NCBI GenBank assembly: GCA_964354225.1
Contig: CAYGZC010000351.1
Coordinates: 1-22,817, forward strand
Length of the DNA: 22,817 bases
Direction of reading: 5' to 3'
Source: CAYGZC01 sp964354225
GTDB taxonomy: Bacteria > Bacteroidota > Ignavibacteria > UBA10030 > SZUA-254
Numbering within the stretch: position 1 is the stretch's first letter; each line of letters opens with the position of its first letter. The position numbers and the translations under genes are program-made. Below are positions 1 to 8,568 of this stretch, in pieces. Under the pieces are notes generated by a model. It was not told the origin of the DNA. It searched no databases and was given only the letters and a program-made list of their open reading frames with translations.

Positions 1-207
1 GCAGATGGGGTCACAAAACTAAAACGACCGGATAACGCAACGATTGTTGTAACTCATTACCAAAGATTATTGAATTACATCGTCCCCGATTTTGTTCATG
101 TACTTGTTGATGGTAAGATTGTAAAATCGGGTGGGAAAGAGCTTGCATTTAAGCTTGAAGAAATAGGTTATGATTGGGTAAGAGAAAAGATTGAAGTAAA
201 GACGTGA
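1..207 (+). CDS. sufC: SufC, Fe-S assembly ATPase (3' end only)
   Basis: This is the last 68 codons of an ABC-type ATPase, cut by the left edge of the window. The fragment has the switch/H-loop region VTHYQRLLNYI followed by PDFVHVLVDGKIVKSGG, which is characteristic of SufC rather than of a transport ATPase. SufC is the soluble ATPase that joins SufB and SufD in the SufBCD scaffold, where ATP hydrolysis drives Fe-S cluster assembly in the cytosol. The Walker A, signature and Walker B motifs must lie upstream and cannot be checked. Its stop codon overlaps the GTG start of sufD by 4 bp (GTGA), indicating translational coupling. The gene order predicts sufB further upstream. Confidence 0.9.
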   Translation, partial: ADGVTKLKRPDNATIVVTHYQRLLNYIVPDFVHVLVDGKIVKSGGKELAFKLEEIGYDWVREKIEVKT

Positions 208-1562
208 ACGACAAATATATGATCCAAACCGATGAAAATATAAAAAGATACATATCTCAGTTCGAATCATTCGAAAAAAGTCTTAACGGTGAATTGCAAT
301 CTCCAATTCATACCATAAGACGAACCGCTATCGAACAATTCTTAAAGCTTGGATTCCCAACAACGAAAGATGAGGAGTGGCGATTCACAAATATTACTCC
401 TCTAATACGTGCTCAGTTTATCCCAAGTTTTGAAAATCCAATTTGTCCGGTGTCGGAGAAACAATTAGAAGAGATTTGCATTAAAAAAATACCGGGCCAA
501 CGGTTAGTGTTTATCGATGGCAGGTATTCAAGTGATTTATCAGTTGTAAACCCCCAACAACATAACATTCACATTGGAAGTCTCGCAGAAGCAATCAAGA
601 AATTGCCCGATTTAGTCCATCAACATATCTTACATAATAATGATGGCGAAAAAAATGCGTTTACCGCTCTCAATTCAAGTTTCTTGCAGGATGGTGCATA
701 CATCATGTTACCTGATGGAACAACGGTTAAAAACCCGGTTTATCTCTTGTTTGTTTCAACTGGAGAAAATACACCTATTATCTCGCATCCCCGTAACCTC
801 ATCATCGCCGGTAATGATTGTCGGGTTTCTATCATCGAGCATTATGTTGGTGTAAGAATGAATCCGTACTTCACCAATACAGTAACACAAATCGAAGCAG
901 GAAAAAATTCAATCATAGAGCACTCAAAGATTCAAAACGAAAATGTTAAGGCGTTCCATATCGGCTCAATTTATATTAAGCAGGATGAGGCAAGCAATGT
1001 TACATCAAATTCCATAATGATTGGAGGTGAGATAGTACGAAACAACATCACCGCCCTACTTGCTGCTGAAAGAATTAAATGTACGATGAATGGTTTGTTA
1101 TTGGCATCGGGTCAACAGTTGATAGACAACCACACAACAATAGATCATGCTAAGCCGCATTGCAGCAGCCACGAGCTTTTTAAAGCAATTCTTGGTGGTA
1201 GGTCGAAAGGTGTGTTCAACGGTAAAATTTATGTTCGGCAAGATGCCCAGAAAACCGATGCAAAGCAAACAAACAAAACGCTCCTCCTTTCTGATACTGC
1301 AACTATAAATACCAAACCGCAGCTTGAAATATTTGCTGACGATGTAAAATGTACACACGGTGCTACGACCGGTTTTTTAGATGCAGATTCAATTTTCTAT
1401 CTGCGCTCACGTGGTATAAGCGAAGATATCGCACGTGATATTCTAACATATGCTTTTGCAAACGATATTATCAATCGAATTAGTGTTCAACCAATCCGCG
1501 AATATTTGATTCATTTTATATATGCGCAACTTAAACAAGGTCGCCAACTTGAGAACATGTAA
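204..1562 (+). CDS. sufD: SufD, Fe-S cluster scaffold subunit
   Basis: A 452-residue protein of the SufB/SufD family, slightly longer than usual for SufD. The N-terminal part has the helical region with DEEWRFTNITPL (about 56-67). The C-terminal beta-helix core includes DAQKTDAKQTNKTLLLSD (347-364) and KCTHGATTGFLDADSIFYLRSRGI-like sequence (382-405). H385 in CTHGA corresponds to the histidine known to matter for cluster assembly at the SufB-SufD interface in E. coli. SufD lacks catalytic activity itself and works in the SufBC2D complex. The GTG start at 204 overlaps the sufC stop; an ATG at 219 is the alternative, with no clear ribosome site at either. sufS begins directly after its stop codon. 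Confidence 0.95.
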   Translation: MNDKYMIQTDENIKRYISQFESFEKSLNGELQSPIHTIRRTAIEQFLKLGFPTTKDEEWRFTNITPLIRAQFIPSFENPICPVSEKQLEEICIKKIPGQRLVFIDGRYSSDLSVVNPQQHNIHIGSLAEAIKKLPDLVHQHILHNNDGEKNAFTALNSSFLQDGAYIMLPDGTTVKNPVYLLFVSTGENTPIISHPRNLIIAGNDCRVSIIEHYVGVRMNPYFTNTVTQIEAGKNSIIEHSKIQNENVKAFHIGSIYIKQDEASNVTSNSIMIGGEIVRNNITALLAAERIKCTMNGLLLASGQQLIDNHTTIDHAKPHCSSHELFKAILGGRSKGVFNGKIYVRQDAQKTDAKQTNKTLLLSDTATINTKPQLEIFADDVKCTHGATTGFLDADSIFYLRSRGISEDIARDILTYAFANDIINRISVQPIREYLIHFIYAQLKQGRQLENM

Positions 1563-2828
1563 ATGAAAAATGTATACGATATCCCACTTCCAACTGTGAC
1601 TGCAAAACCATTTGACGTTCAAAGAATTCGAGAAGATTTTCCGATTCTAAAACAAATCATAAATGGTAAACCTCTTATTTATCTCGATAATGCGGCAACA
1701 AGCCAAAAACCGCGTGCCGTCATCGATGCGATGAACCGATATTATATGGAGGAGAATTCCAACATACATCGCGGCGTGCATTATCTAAGTGAGCTGGCAA
1801 CACAATCGTATGAAGCTGCCCGAATAAAAATTCAAAAACACATCAATGCAGCACACCCTCAAGAAGTTATCTTCGTTCGAGGAACGACAGAAGCAATCAA
1901 CCTCGTTGCACATAGCTATGGTCGTTATAATTTTAAAGCAGGAGATGAAATTATCATCTCAGCAATGGAGCATCATTCGAACATTGTTCCATGGCAATTA
2001 CTTCGGGATGAAAAAGATATTGCCATCCGAATCATTCCCATAAACGACAAAGGTGAGCTTTTCATAGATAAATATGAGAAAATGTTTAACGAACGGACAA
2101 AGTTGGTTGCTGTCGTCCATGTATCGAATGTACTTGGCACTATCAATCCCGTGAAGGAGATGATTGAGATTGCTCATCGGAATAGCGTTCCCGTGCTTGT
2201 CGATGGTGCACAGGCAGTACCTCACATGCGGGTTGATGTTCAAGATTTAGATTGCGATTTCTATGCTTTCTCTGGACACAAGATGTACGGTCCTACAGGT
2301 GTCGGTGTGCTGTTTGGGAAACTAAATCTTCTTGAAACCATGCCTCCTTATCAGGGCGGCGGCGACATGATTCGATCTGTCTCGTTTGAAAAAACTATTT
2401 ACAACGATCTGCCTCATAAATTTGAAGCTGGAACTCCAAACATCGCCGGCGGTGTTGGTATGGGTGCAACAATTGATTACATCAATCAAATCGATTATGA
2501 TGCCGCGCTCCAACATGAACATCGATTAATGATTTATGTGACTGAAGCCCTTTTAACTATAAAAGGATTGCGCATAATTGGGACAGCAAGAGAAAAATCC
2601 AGCGCAATATCTTTTGTTTTAGAAAACATTCATCCACATGATATCGGAACGATCCTTGATGATGATGGTATTGCAATCCGAACAGGTCACCATTGTGCCC
2701 AACCACTTATGAAATGCTTCGAAGTTCCCGCAACTGCACGGGCATCGTTTGGGATTTACAACACAAAAGAAGAAATCGATGCACTCTTGAAAGGAATTTA
2801 TAAAGTAATTAAGGTGTTTAGTCAATGA
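1563..2828 (+). CDS. sufS: SufS, group II cysteine desulfurase
   Basis: A 421-residue PLP-dependent class V aminotransferase-fold enzyme that takes sulfur from L-cysteine, leaving alanine and an enzyme persulfide. Visible features are LDNAATSQKP near residue 41, the PLP-contacting EHHSNIVPW (136-144), DGAQAVPH (214-221), the Schiff-base lysine K240 in SGHKMYGPTG, and the persulfide cysteine C378 in RTGHHCAQPLM. The short active-site loop around the cysteine and the RTGHHCAQP motif place it in the SufS/CsdA group rather than the IscS group. It starts immediately after the sufD stop and overlaps sufU by 4 bp (ATGA), so its sulfur acceptor is almost certainly the SufU encoded next. Length is normal for the family. 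Confidence 0.97.
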   Translation: MKNVYDIPLPTVTAKPFDVQRIREDFPILKQIINGKPLIYLDNAATSQKPRAVIDAMNRYYMEENSNIHRGVHYLSELATQSYEAARIKIQKHINAAHPQEVIFVRGTTEAINLVAHSYGRYNFKAGDEIIISAMEHHSNIVPWQLLRDEKDIAIRIIPINDKGELFIDKYEKMFNERTKLVAVVHVSNVLGTINPVKEMIEIAHRNSVPVLVDGAQAVPHMRVDVQDLDCDFYAFSGHKMYGPTGVGVLFGKLNLLETMPPYQGGGDMIRSVSFEKTIYNDLPHKFEAGTPNIAGGVGMGATIDYINQIDYDAALQHEHRLMIYVTEALLTIKGLRIIGTAREKSSAISFVLENIHPHDIGTILDDDGIAIRTGHHCAQPLMKCFEVPATARASFGIYNTKEEIDALLKGIYKVIKVFSQ

Positions 2829-3277
2829 CTGCACTTAGAGAATTATATCAAGAAGTTATTCTTGACCATAATAAAAGTCCGCGCAATTACCGACGCATGG
2901 AAGATGCTGATCGGAAGATAGACGGCTACAATCCGCTGTGCGGTGATCATTTTACACTTTTCGTGAAGTTGGAAAATGGTGTGATCAAAGATATCAGCTT
3001 CGAAGGAGCCGGCTGTGCAATCTCGAAAGCATCCGCCTCAGTAATGAGTGCAGTTGTAAAAGGCAAAACGATAGAAGAAGCAGAAGAATTATTCAAAAAG
3101 TTTCACACACTTGTTCGCGGTGAAGCAGACCCGATGGATGATTTTGAAAATCTCGGTAAGCTTGCGGCATTCTCCGGTGTGTCCGAATATCCGGCACGGG
3201 TGAAATGTGCAACACTCGCATGGCACACGCTGCATTCTGCCCTCACATCAAAAGAACATCGTGTTTCTACTGAATAA
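2825..3277 (+). CDS. sufU: SufU, zinc-dependent sulfur-transfer protein
   Basis: A 150-residue IscU-fold protein. Conserved ligands are visible as C39 and D41 in NPLCGD, C64 in GAGCAISKAS, and C128 in ARVKCATLAWHTL. The insertion before the last cysteine, containing GVSEYPARVKCA, is the mark of SufU as opposed to IscU. In Gram-positive bacteria SufU binds zinc through these residues and accepts persulfide sulfur from SufS, passing it to SufBCD. By homology the same role is inferred here. Its start codon overlaps the sufS stop (ATGA), giving coupled synthesis of donor and acceptor. SufE, the alternative partner, is not seen in the window. Confidence 0.95.
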   Translation: MTALRELYQEVILDHNKSPRNYRRMEDADRKIDGYNPLCGDHFTLFVKLENGVIKDISFEGAGCAISKASASVMSAVVKGKTIEEAEELFKKFHTLVRGEADPMDDFENLGKLAAFSGVSEYPARVKCATLAWHTLHSALTSKEHRVSTE

Positions 3278-3283
3278 ATTTAT

Positions 3284-3619
3284 ATGGAAAAACAACTGAT
3301 AAGCTCAATCGAAAAAACCGTTATCGAAGCGCAAGTGATCGAAATTTTGCGGACTTGCTATGACCCGGAAATCCCGGTAAACATCTATGAAATGGGTTTG
3401 ATTTACAGCGTCACCATCGGCGATAATGGAGATGTGGAAATCACAATGACACTCACATCCCCTTATTGTCCCGCTATACAATCTCTGCCAGCAGAGATCG
3501 AAGAGAAAATTAAAACAGTTCACGGTATCACAACAGCTAAAGTAAATGTTGTATGGGATCCACCATGGGATCCATCTAAAATGACTGAAGCAGCACGACT
3601 TGAACTTGGATTGATGTGA
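3284..3619 (+). CDS. sufT: SufT-like DUF59/MIP18-family Fe-S maturation protein
   Basis: A 111-residue protein with the DUF59 (MIP18/PaaD) domain filling nearly the whole length. Diagnostic sequence is DPEIPVNIYEMGLIY (27-41), the conserved cysteine C62 in TSPYCPAI, and the C-terminal VWDPPWDPSKMTEAARLELG (90-109). Members placed at the end of suf operons are called SufT and are thought to help mature or deliver Fe-S clusters, though their biochemistry is less settled than that of SufS or SufU. It lies 6 bp after sufU and is the last obvious Suf gene. A stand-alone phenylacetate-pathway PaaD is unlikely, because the characteristic zinc-ribbon tail and paa neighbours are absent. Confidence 0.9.
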   Translation: MEKQLISSIEKTVIEAQVIEILRTCYDPEIPVNIYEMGLIYSVTIGDNGDVEITMTLTSPYCPAIQSLPAEIEEKIKTVHGITTAKVNVVWDPPWDPSKMTEAARLELGLM

Positions 3620-3649
3620 TTAATTATAACAATATTATTGGAGGTTCTT

Positions 3650-4168
3650 ATGCAAAAAAATAAATGGTTCTTCTTAGGATTGGTTTTCCTTATCATATCC
3701 TTCAGTTCTCATAGTTTGGGGCAAGAACAATTGTATATGCCATTTAAACCACCACCACCGACCATTCCTTATCATAAAACGATGGAGATATTCAGGAATG
3801 GGATAAACGTAACCATCACTGTCGATTCATTCAGTCAAAAATGGGGGATTCTAAAAGAACCGTTAGAAGATGCGGCACAAACGGGAGTGAAAGCAGCTGG
3901 GTGGGAATTCAATCCTGCTTCCGATAGAAGCATATCAGTATCAATTGATTCATTGAAAAAGAGCAGCGATTCCTTTTATGTTTTTAAGATTGAGGCAGAA
4001 AGAATACGAAAAACCATCGCTCTGGAGAAGGATAAACCGGAGCTTTTAATAGGAATGATCAATCAACTCGTGTACAGTATTGCTACTCAGATACGCAAGG
4101 ATATAATTCGAGATAACATGAATCGCCCAGATCCCGATTATTATCGAAAAGGATGGTTTTGGGATTGA
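3650..4168 (+). CDS. Secreted protein of unknown function between suf and SOD
   Basis: A 172-residue protein I do not recognise. It begins with a clear Sec-type signal peptide: basic MQKNK, a hydrophobic run (about 6-20), and a likely cleavage after SLG near residue 24. A proline stretch, KPPPPTIP, follows. The mature part is polar with alternating strand-like and helical segments and no cysteines, so it does not look like a metal or Fe-S protein. There is no lipobox. I chose the ATG at 3650 because GGAGG at 3640-3644 lies 5 nt before it; an in-frame TTG at 3638 sits at the edge of that ribosome site. The gene begins 30 bp after sufT and runs 16 bp into the SOD reading frame, so it is probably part of the same transcript. 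A periplasmic or outer-membrane-facing role is inferred only from the signal peptide. Confidence 0.75.
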   Translation: MQKNKWFFLGLVFLIISFSSHSLGQEQLYMPFKPPPPTIPYHKTMEIFRNGINVTITVDSFSQKWGILKEPLEDAAQTGVKAAGWEFNPASDRSISVSIDSLKKSSDSFYVFKIEAERIRKTIALEKDKPELLIGMINQLVYSIATQIRKDIIRDNMNRPDPDYYRKGWFWD

Positions 4169-4911
4169 AACGTCGAACATTTTTAAAATCATCTTTAATC
4201 ACAGGAGTTTTTACACTTGTTAAGAATAATAATTTTTTATCAAATCAAAACAATCAAATAATAAAAGAAGGAATACATATGTCATACGAATGGAAATTTA
4301 AACCGCGTCCGTACTCAGATGAAGAAGCAAAGTCACTATTGAAAAATGTTGTTTCTCCTGAAACAACGGATTGGCATTACAACACACACCACAAAGGATA
4401 TGTAACTGCACTGAACACGATAGAAAAAGGATTAGAGACGGCCGACCGATCTAAAGCCAACGGCAACTATAGCGAGGTTGGCGAGTTCAAACGTCGGTTT
4501 ACCTGGAACCACTCCGGTGCTCTGCTTCACGATCTTTATTGGGAAGTTTTAGGCGGTGATGGCGATCCGAAGAAAGGACCTGATGTTCTTTCAGCTATTG
4601 AGAAAGAGTTCGGCTCATTCGATAAATGGAAAGAAGATTTCAAAGCAACTGCAATATCCGCGAAGCTAAGCGGCTGGGGACTTTTCGTTTTCGACCGATT
4701 ATGGTCTGGTCGGCTACTTAACATCCTCGTTGATGAGCATCAATACGGTGCAATCTGGGGCGGTGTTCCTGTGATTGCCCTCGATGTTTTTGAGCATGCC
4801 TATTACCACAAAGATGGTGCAAAACGTGCCGCTTATATTGATAATTTCATGGCAAATCTGCATTGGGGTAGAATAAATGAGCGATATAAGAAGTATGTTT
4901 TAAGTAAATAA
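4153..4911 (+). CDS. sod: Fe/Mn superoxide dismutase with Tat-like leader
   Basis: A 252-residue Fe/Mn-family superoxide dismutase that converts superoxide to O2 and H2O2. The metal ligands by family alignment are H75 (DWHYNTHH), H126 (ALLHDLYW), D211 and H215 (DVFEHAYY). The usual DVWEHAYY has Phe instead of Trp. Metal choice cannot be decided by eye; H196/Q197 may be the outer-sphere position. Residues 1-42 are an extra leader starting GLKRRTFLKSSLITGVFTLV, a twin-arginine (R-R-x-F-L-K) motif plus hydrophobic stretch, so export as a folded metalloprotein is likely. Start choice is open: ATG 4153 is listed, TTG 4159 is better spaced from AAGGA, and TTG 4165 overlaps the upstream stop by 4 bp. 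An internal ATG at 4279 has a strong ribosome site. Confidence 0.92.
   Translation: MVLGLKRRTFLKSSLITGVFTLVKNNNFLSNQNNQIIKEGIHMSYEWKFKPRPYSDEEAKSLLKNVVSPETTDWHYNTHHKGYVTALNTIEKGLETADRSKANGNYSEVGEFKRRFTWNHSGALLHDLYWEVLGGDGDPKKGPDVLSAIEKEFGSFDKWKEDFKATAISAKLSGWGLFVFDRLWSGRLLNILVDEHQYGAIWGGVPVIALDVFEHAYYHKDGAKRAAYIDNFMANLHWGRINERYKKYVLSK
4266..4281 (+). promoter_or_regulatory. Internal ribosome binding site and start codon for leaderless SOD
   Basis: AGAAGGA at 4266-4272 lies 6 nt before an in-frame ATG at 4279-4281. This is better placed than any site serving the upstream starts. Translation here would give a 210-residue SOD beginning MSYEWKFKPRPY, close to the usual length of cytosolic family members and lacking the whole Tat leader. 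That this site is used is an inference. Confidence 0.55.
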
Positions 4912-4942
4912 ATCAGATAAATCCTGATGTAGTTTAGGGAGT

Positions 4943-4972
4943 AAAAAGTCGGTTAACAATCCGACTTTTTTT
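4943..4972 (+). terminator. Rho-independent terminator after SOD
   Basis: A 10-bp perfect stem (AAAAAGTCGG at 4943-4952 with CCGACTTTTT from 4961) and an 8-nt loop run into a T tract. It sits 31 bp after the SOD stop codon and should end the suf-SOD transcript. Because the stem is flanked by A and T runs it could also act on the opposite strand, but no minus-strand gene is present to use it. Confidence 0.9.
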
Positions 4973-4974
4973 AT

Positions 4975-5003
4975 TTGACAATATCATATTTACTTCGTAT
5001 CAT
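4975..5003 (+). promoter_or_regulatory. Candidate sigma70-like promoter for the 1130-aa T9SS cargo gene
   Basis: TTGACA (4975-4980) and TATCAT (4998-5003) are separated by exactly 17 bp, immediately downstream of the terminator. Transcription would start near 5010 and leave an untranslated leader of about 165 nt before the ATG at 5176. The match is to the general sigma70 pattern, not to the Bacteroidota TAnnTTTG type, and AT-rich sequence gives chance matches, so confidence is moderate. Confidence 0.45.
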
Positions 5004-5038
5004 ATCTCATTATAAAAATGTATGATATGCAATCATAC
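4982..5038 (+). repeat. TATCATAT repeat cluster and palindrome, operator-like
   Basis: TATCATAT occurs at 4982-4989 and again at 4998-5005, a 16-bp step. A perfect interrupted palindrome follows: GTATGAT (5020-5026), spacer ATGCA, ATCATAC (5032-5038). The second direct repeat covers the candidate -10 element and the palindrome would lie just after the start of transcription. This layout is what a repressor or regulator site would look like, but no regulator is known and the region is AT-rich. Confidence 0.4.
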
Positions 5039-5175
5039 TTTCTTTCTCCTGAAAAGGGTTGATCAGCGAAGATTATGTGTTCTTTAGTTCTCAACAATAT
5101 TAAATAACCATTCATTTAATTATCATTCATATATTAATTGTAAATATTTAATAATTTATTGATGGAGGAAACACC

Positions 5176-8100
5176 ATGAACAAACGATACAATACTTTGA
5201 TGCTTCTAATCCCTTGCATCTTTTTACTTGCGAACAATCTTGGGTATGCTGGCAGAGGGATTAAAAAATCACCTTCACAAACACACTTAAACCATACCGT
5301 ATCTCAAAATCAATTTACAATGACAGGAAATAACTGGGCATTTGAGATGACGAACTACGGTTCATATGCCCAGGATATACAAGGGCGACTACCCTCTGGT
5401 GGTGCTGGTGGTGAGTTTCCAAGGGGCACAGGTACTTATATAATCTTTGCAGCCGGAATTCAAATTGGTGCGATGGTGAATGGTGTACCAAAAGTAAGCG
5501 CCATCGAATATGATTCCGAGTTCCAACCTGGTGCATTGATAAAAAATAATCCCCGTGATACTTCAGAAATTCCCATAGCAACAGAACCATGGTCACCATT
5601 AAACAAACTCTTTGCTCTCCACGCCGATGGAAGTGATGGAACACTTCCGGGTTCCAATGGTGATAGCATAGATGATTATTCAAATTGGCCCCACCAATAT
5701 GGAGCACCCACAAAAACAGATGGTTCTCCGCTCATTATTGGAGATCTTATGAGCTGGTGTGTTTACAATGACATGGATCCGAATCGGCACAGTATACCAG
5801 ATACCTCTCAGAAAGATCCTTTAGGTTTGGAAATACAACAAGCTTCAATCCAACTTAATACTACCGGATATAGCGATGTCTTTTTCATGTACTGGAAGAT
5901 TATAAACAAAGGCACAAAGAATCTCTCGGATGTTTACATCGCTGGGTGGTTTGATCCTGACGTGGATGCAGCAAGTAACGATCTGGTTGCGACAGATACA
6001 CTTTATGCTATCCCTGGCACACAAGATACCGTCAAGGACATGCTTTTCATGTATAATGCCGACAACATTGATCCTGTTAGTAATGGTGGCTCGGCTTTCG
6101 GTGCAGATTTTTTCCAAGGTCCGGTTGTTGATGGAGAAGTAACTGACACAGCAAAATATCTTGAGCTTACACAGGATGGATTAGTCCAAAGGATTATCCC
6201 CGGCAAGAAAGTTCTCGGATTAAGAACTACCGTTCGTTATATTAATGTTCGTAATGCCGAGGGTGATCCAGATAACGATGCCGAACTGTATAACCTGATG
6301 CGTGGTTTAGAAAAAAATGGAGATTCAAAATCGAGCAATTGGACTTATCCCGCTGACCCATTGACTGCACCTTCTTCCGAACTTGACCCCCGTCCCGATG
6401 ATAAACGTATGATGCTCTGCACCGGTCCTTTTAACCTTGCTGTTGGTGATACACAAGTCGTAATGCTCGCATGCGTCGGGGGAAAAGGAAGTGATAAAGA
6501 CGACGCAATTAAAAATCTCCGGAAGACAGATGCAATAGCACAGCAATATTATGATCAAGGATTCCATTATCCGAAGTGCTCAATATCAACCAGAAGTATA
6601 AACTCAACTACCACCGAGTTGACAACCGTAGTGAATTTGACAGATTTCCGAACTGCTTTCAGTGTAAAAATACATTTTACGCCTGAATATGGTGCCGAAT
6701 CTGAGTTTGACATTACTTTATACGACGATGGTTCACATCAAGATGGAATTGCCGGAGATAATATTTGGGGAAATATACAGCAAAGAGGAAATTGCAAGTA
6801 TCCATACAAAGGGGATTTGATTGTTCACACCGGAGGAATTCTGGATACTTTTAATGGAGCATATACCCACACTGCACTTAGACCATTACCACAACTGAAA
6901 AACTGGCAAGTCATTTGGGAAAACGGACAGCAAGATAAAAAAGTAAATAATTTTGAACGCATCCATTTAACTTTCGACATCGAAAACCCAGATCAGGTTA
7001 ATGACATCAGTGAAATTTCGATTGCGGGTGTTCAGAACACTACACCATTGAATACAAGTCCGATTATACCAGGTGGCTCATACTCCGACACTTCATTCTA
7101 TCTGATATTGACAGCGCCTGCTTCCGGAGATTCATTTAAATTTGCGTACACAATAAATTTTGATAATCATTTTAAGATGGTTTATTCTGATGTGCCAATC
7201 ACCAATTGGAATCCCGGCACACTTTGGGGAGATACATTAGAAGTAATTCCGATTAAAGGCAAAGCCGATTACTTAATTCCAATCATTGCTGATCCGATGT
7301 TATTAAATGGACACACGTATTCGATAAATTTTTTACAAGATCCAATTACCACACAGTGTGTATGGCAGCTAAAAGATTCGACAACTAATGATCTTAAGCT
7401 TTCAAACTCTCCAATTTCACCCGATGAATTGTATCCGCACCCGGTGATTGATGGAATCTTATGGAAGATGGTAGCACCTAAGCCAGACTTCTCAAATTTT
7501 GAAGTAGTTGCAAACGCAAATGGTCCGTTAATACCCAGTGAAGGTGCTGCTGCAGATTTTGCTGGTTTTCCATCGTTACAACCAACCGATGCACAACAAG
7601 TAGGACCAGCTCGATGGTTGATTCATACTGCAGATAACGGAAACAGAGGAAGTTATTTGGCGTTCATCGATCGTACAACACGCTATGGAACTTTATGGAC
7701 TGAAATTATTCCATATGATTTTGAGATTCGATTTACTGCAAGCGGAGGGTGGACTTATGATTACTATAACTCAGAAAAATATTTTCACGTTCCTTTTGAA
7801 TTGTGGAACATCGGTATCGGAACCCCTGACGAGACTTCAGATGATTACAGATTGGTCCCTTGGTTATTAGATGATGATAGTAGTGTCACATTTAATATGG
7901 GTGGTCCTACGGCTAAGAATGCAGGTACTTATGATCATAGTGTTTCTGGAGGTGAAAATGATCCGTATACCGATTGGATATATTGGCAGAGACCTGCTAA
8001 TACATCTCCGGGACAAGCTGGCTATTTGTCGGCTGAAGCAGAGATGATTGCCGGAACGTATGATGGTGCTCGTGAAACGGAAATCATGGTGCGAATGGTA

Positions 8101-8568
8101 TTAATTAATTGGAATGGCGATATTGGTGCGGCACCTTCGGGAGACTACAACCAACTACTCCCGGAAAATGGTACGATATTCCGTATCACAACAACAAAAC
8201 CAAATTTGCCAGGAGATTTGCTTGTAGTCAATTCACTAATTAATAGTGTTACAGATAAAAATCTTCCGACAACTTTCTCGTTACACCAAAATTATCCAAA
8301 TCCATTCAACCCAATTACTAAAATTGAATATGGACTACCCGTAACTTCGAATGTCAAATTAAGAATCTACAACATTCTCGGTCAGGAAGTAATTAAACTT
8401 GTTGATGAAATTCAGGAACCAGGATTTAAGATAGTGCAATGGAATTCTATCAATAATTACGGTAATTCAGTCGCGAGTGGTATATATTTCTATCGACTCG
8501 AAGCAACAGGCAGCAATAATCCGAGCCAAATCTTTACTAAAGTTAGGAAAATGATACTTTTGAAATAG
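5176..8568 (+). CDS. Large secreted protein with T9SS type A sorting domain (1130 aa)
   Basis: A 1130-residue cell-surface or extracellular protein. It begins with a Sec signal peptide (hydrophobic LMLLIPCIFLLANNLGYA, about 8-25). The C-terminal roughly 100 residues are a T9SS type A sorting domain: YPNPFNP at 1040-1046, then KLRIYNILGQEV, an SGIYFYRLEA strand and a basic KVRKMILLK end. The domain directs passage across the outer membrane and is normally removed. The middle is rich in Asp, Asn, Thr and aromatics and looks beta-sandwich-like; a DDGSHQDGIAGDNIWGN stretch near 520-537 resembles calcium-binding-type loops found in such cargo, but I recognise no enzyme active site. GGAGG sits 7 nt before the ATG. 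It stands alone between two terminators. Function is unknown; adhesion or structural roles are possible. Confidence 0.88.
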   Translation: MNKRYNTLMLLIPCIFLLANNLGYAGRGIKKSPSQTHLNHTVSQNQFTMTGNNWAFEMTNYGSYAQDIQGRLPSGGAGGEFPRGTGTYIIFAAGIQIGAMVNGVPKVSAIEYDSEFQPGALIKNNPRDTSEIPIATEPWSPLNKLFALHADGSDGTLPGSNGDSIDDYSNWPHQYGAPTKTDGSPLIIGDLMSWCVYNDMDPNRHSIPDTSQKDPLGLEIQQASIQLNTTGYSDVFFMYWKIINKGTKNLSDVYIAGWFDPDVDAASNDLVATDTLYAIPGTQDTVKDMLFMYNADNIDPVSNGGSAFGADFFQGPVVDGEVTDTAKYLELTQDGLVQRIIPGKKVLGLRTTVRYINVRNAEGDPDNDAELYNLMRGLEKNGDSKSSNWTYPADPLTAPSSELDPRPDDKRMMLCTGPFNLAVGDTQVVMLACVGGKGSDKDDAIKNLRKTDAIAQQYYDQGFHYPKCSISTRSINSTTTELTTVVNLTDFRTAFSVKIHFTPEYGAESEFDITLYDDGSHQDGIAGDNIWGNIQQRGNCKYPYKGDLIVHTGGILDTFNGAYTHTALRPLPQLKNWQVIWENGQQDKKVNNFERIHLTFDIENPDQVNDISEISIAGVQNTTPLNTSPIIPGGSYSDTSFYLILTAPASGDSFKFAYTINFDNHFKMVYSDVPITNWNPGTLWGDTLEVIPIKGKADYLIPIIADPMLLNGHTYSINFLQDPITTQCVWQLKDSTTNDLKLSNSPISPDELYPHPVIDGILWKMVAPKPDFSNFEVVANANGPLIPSEGAAADFAGFPSLQPTDAQQVGPARWLIHTADNGNRGSYLAFIDRTTRYGTLWTEIIPYDFEIRFTASGGWTYDYYNSEKYFHVPFELWNIGIGTPDETSDDYRLVPWLLDDDSSVTFNMGGPTAKNAGTYDHSVSGGENDPYTDWIYWQRPANTSPGQAGYLSAEAEMIAGTYDGARETEIMVRMVLINWNGDIGAAPSGDYNQLLPENGTIFRITTTKPNLPGDLLVVNSLINSVTDKNLPTTFSLHQNYPNPFNPITKIEYGLPVTSNVKLRIYNILGQEVIKLVDEIQEPGFKIVQWNSINNYGNSVASGIYFYRLEATGSNNPSQIFTKVRKMILLK

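Noticed and set aside
5315..5713. A 132-codon minus-strand open frame within the first T9SS cargo gene
   Set aside because: The plus-strand gene has a signal peptide, ribosome site and sorting domain; the antisense frame is His-rich and repetitive with no supporting signals.
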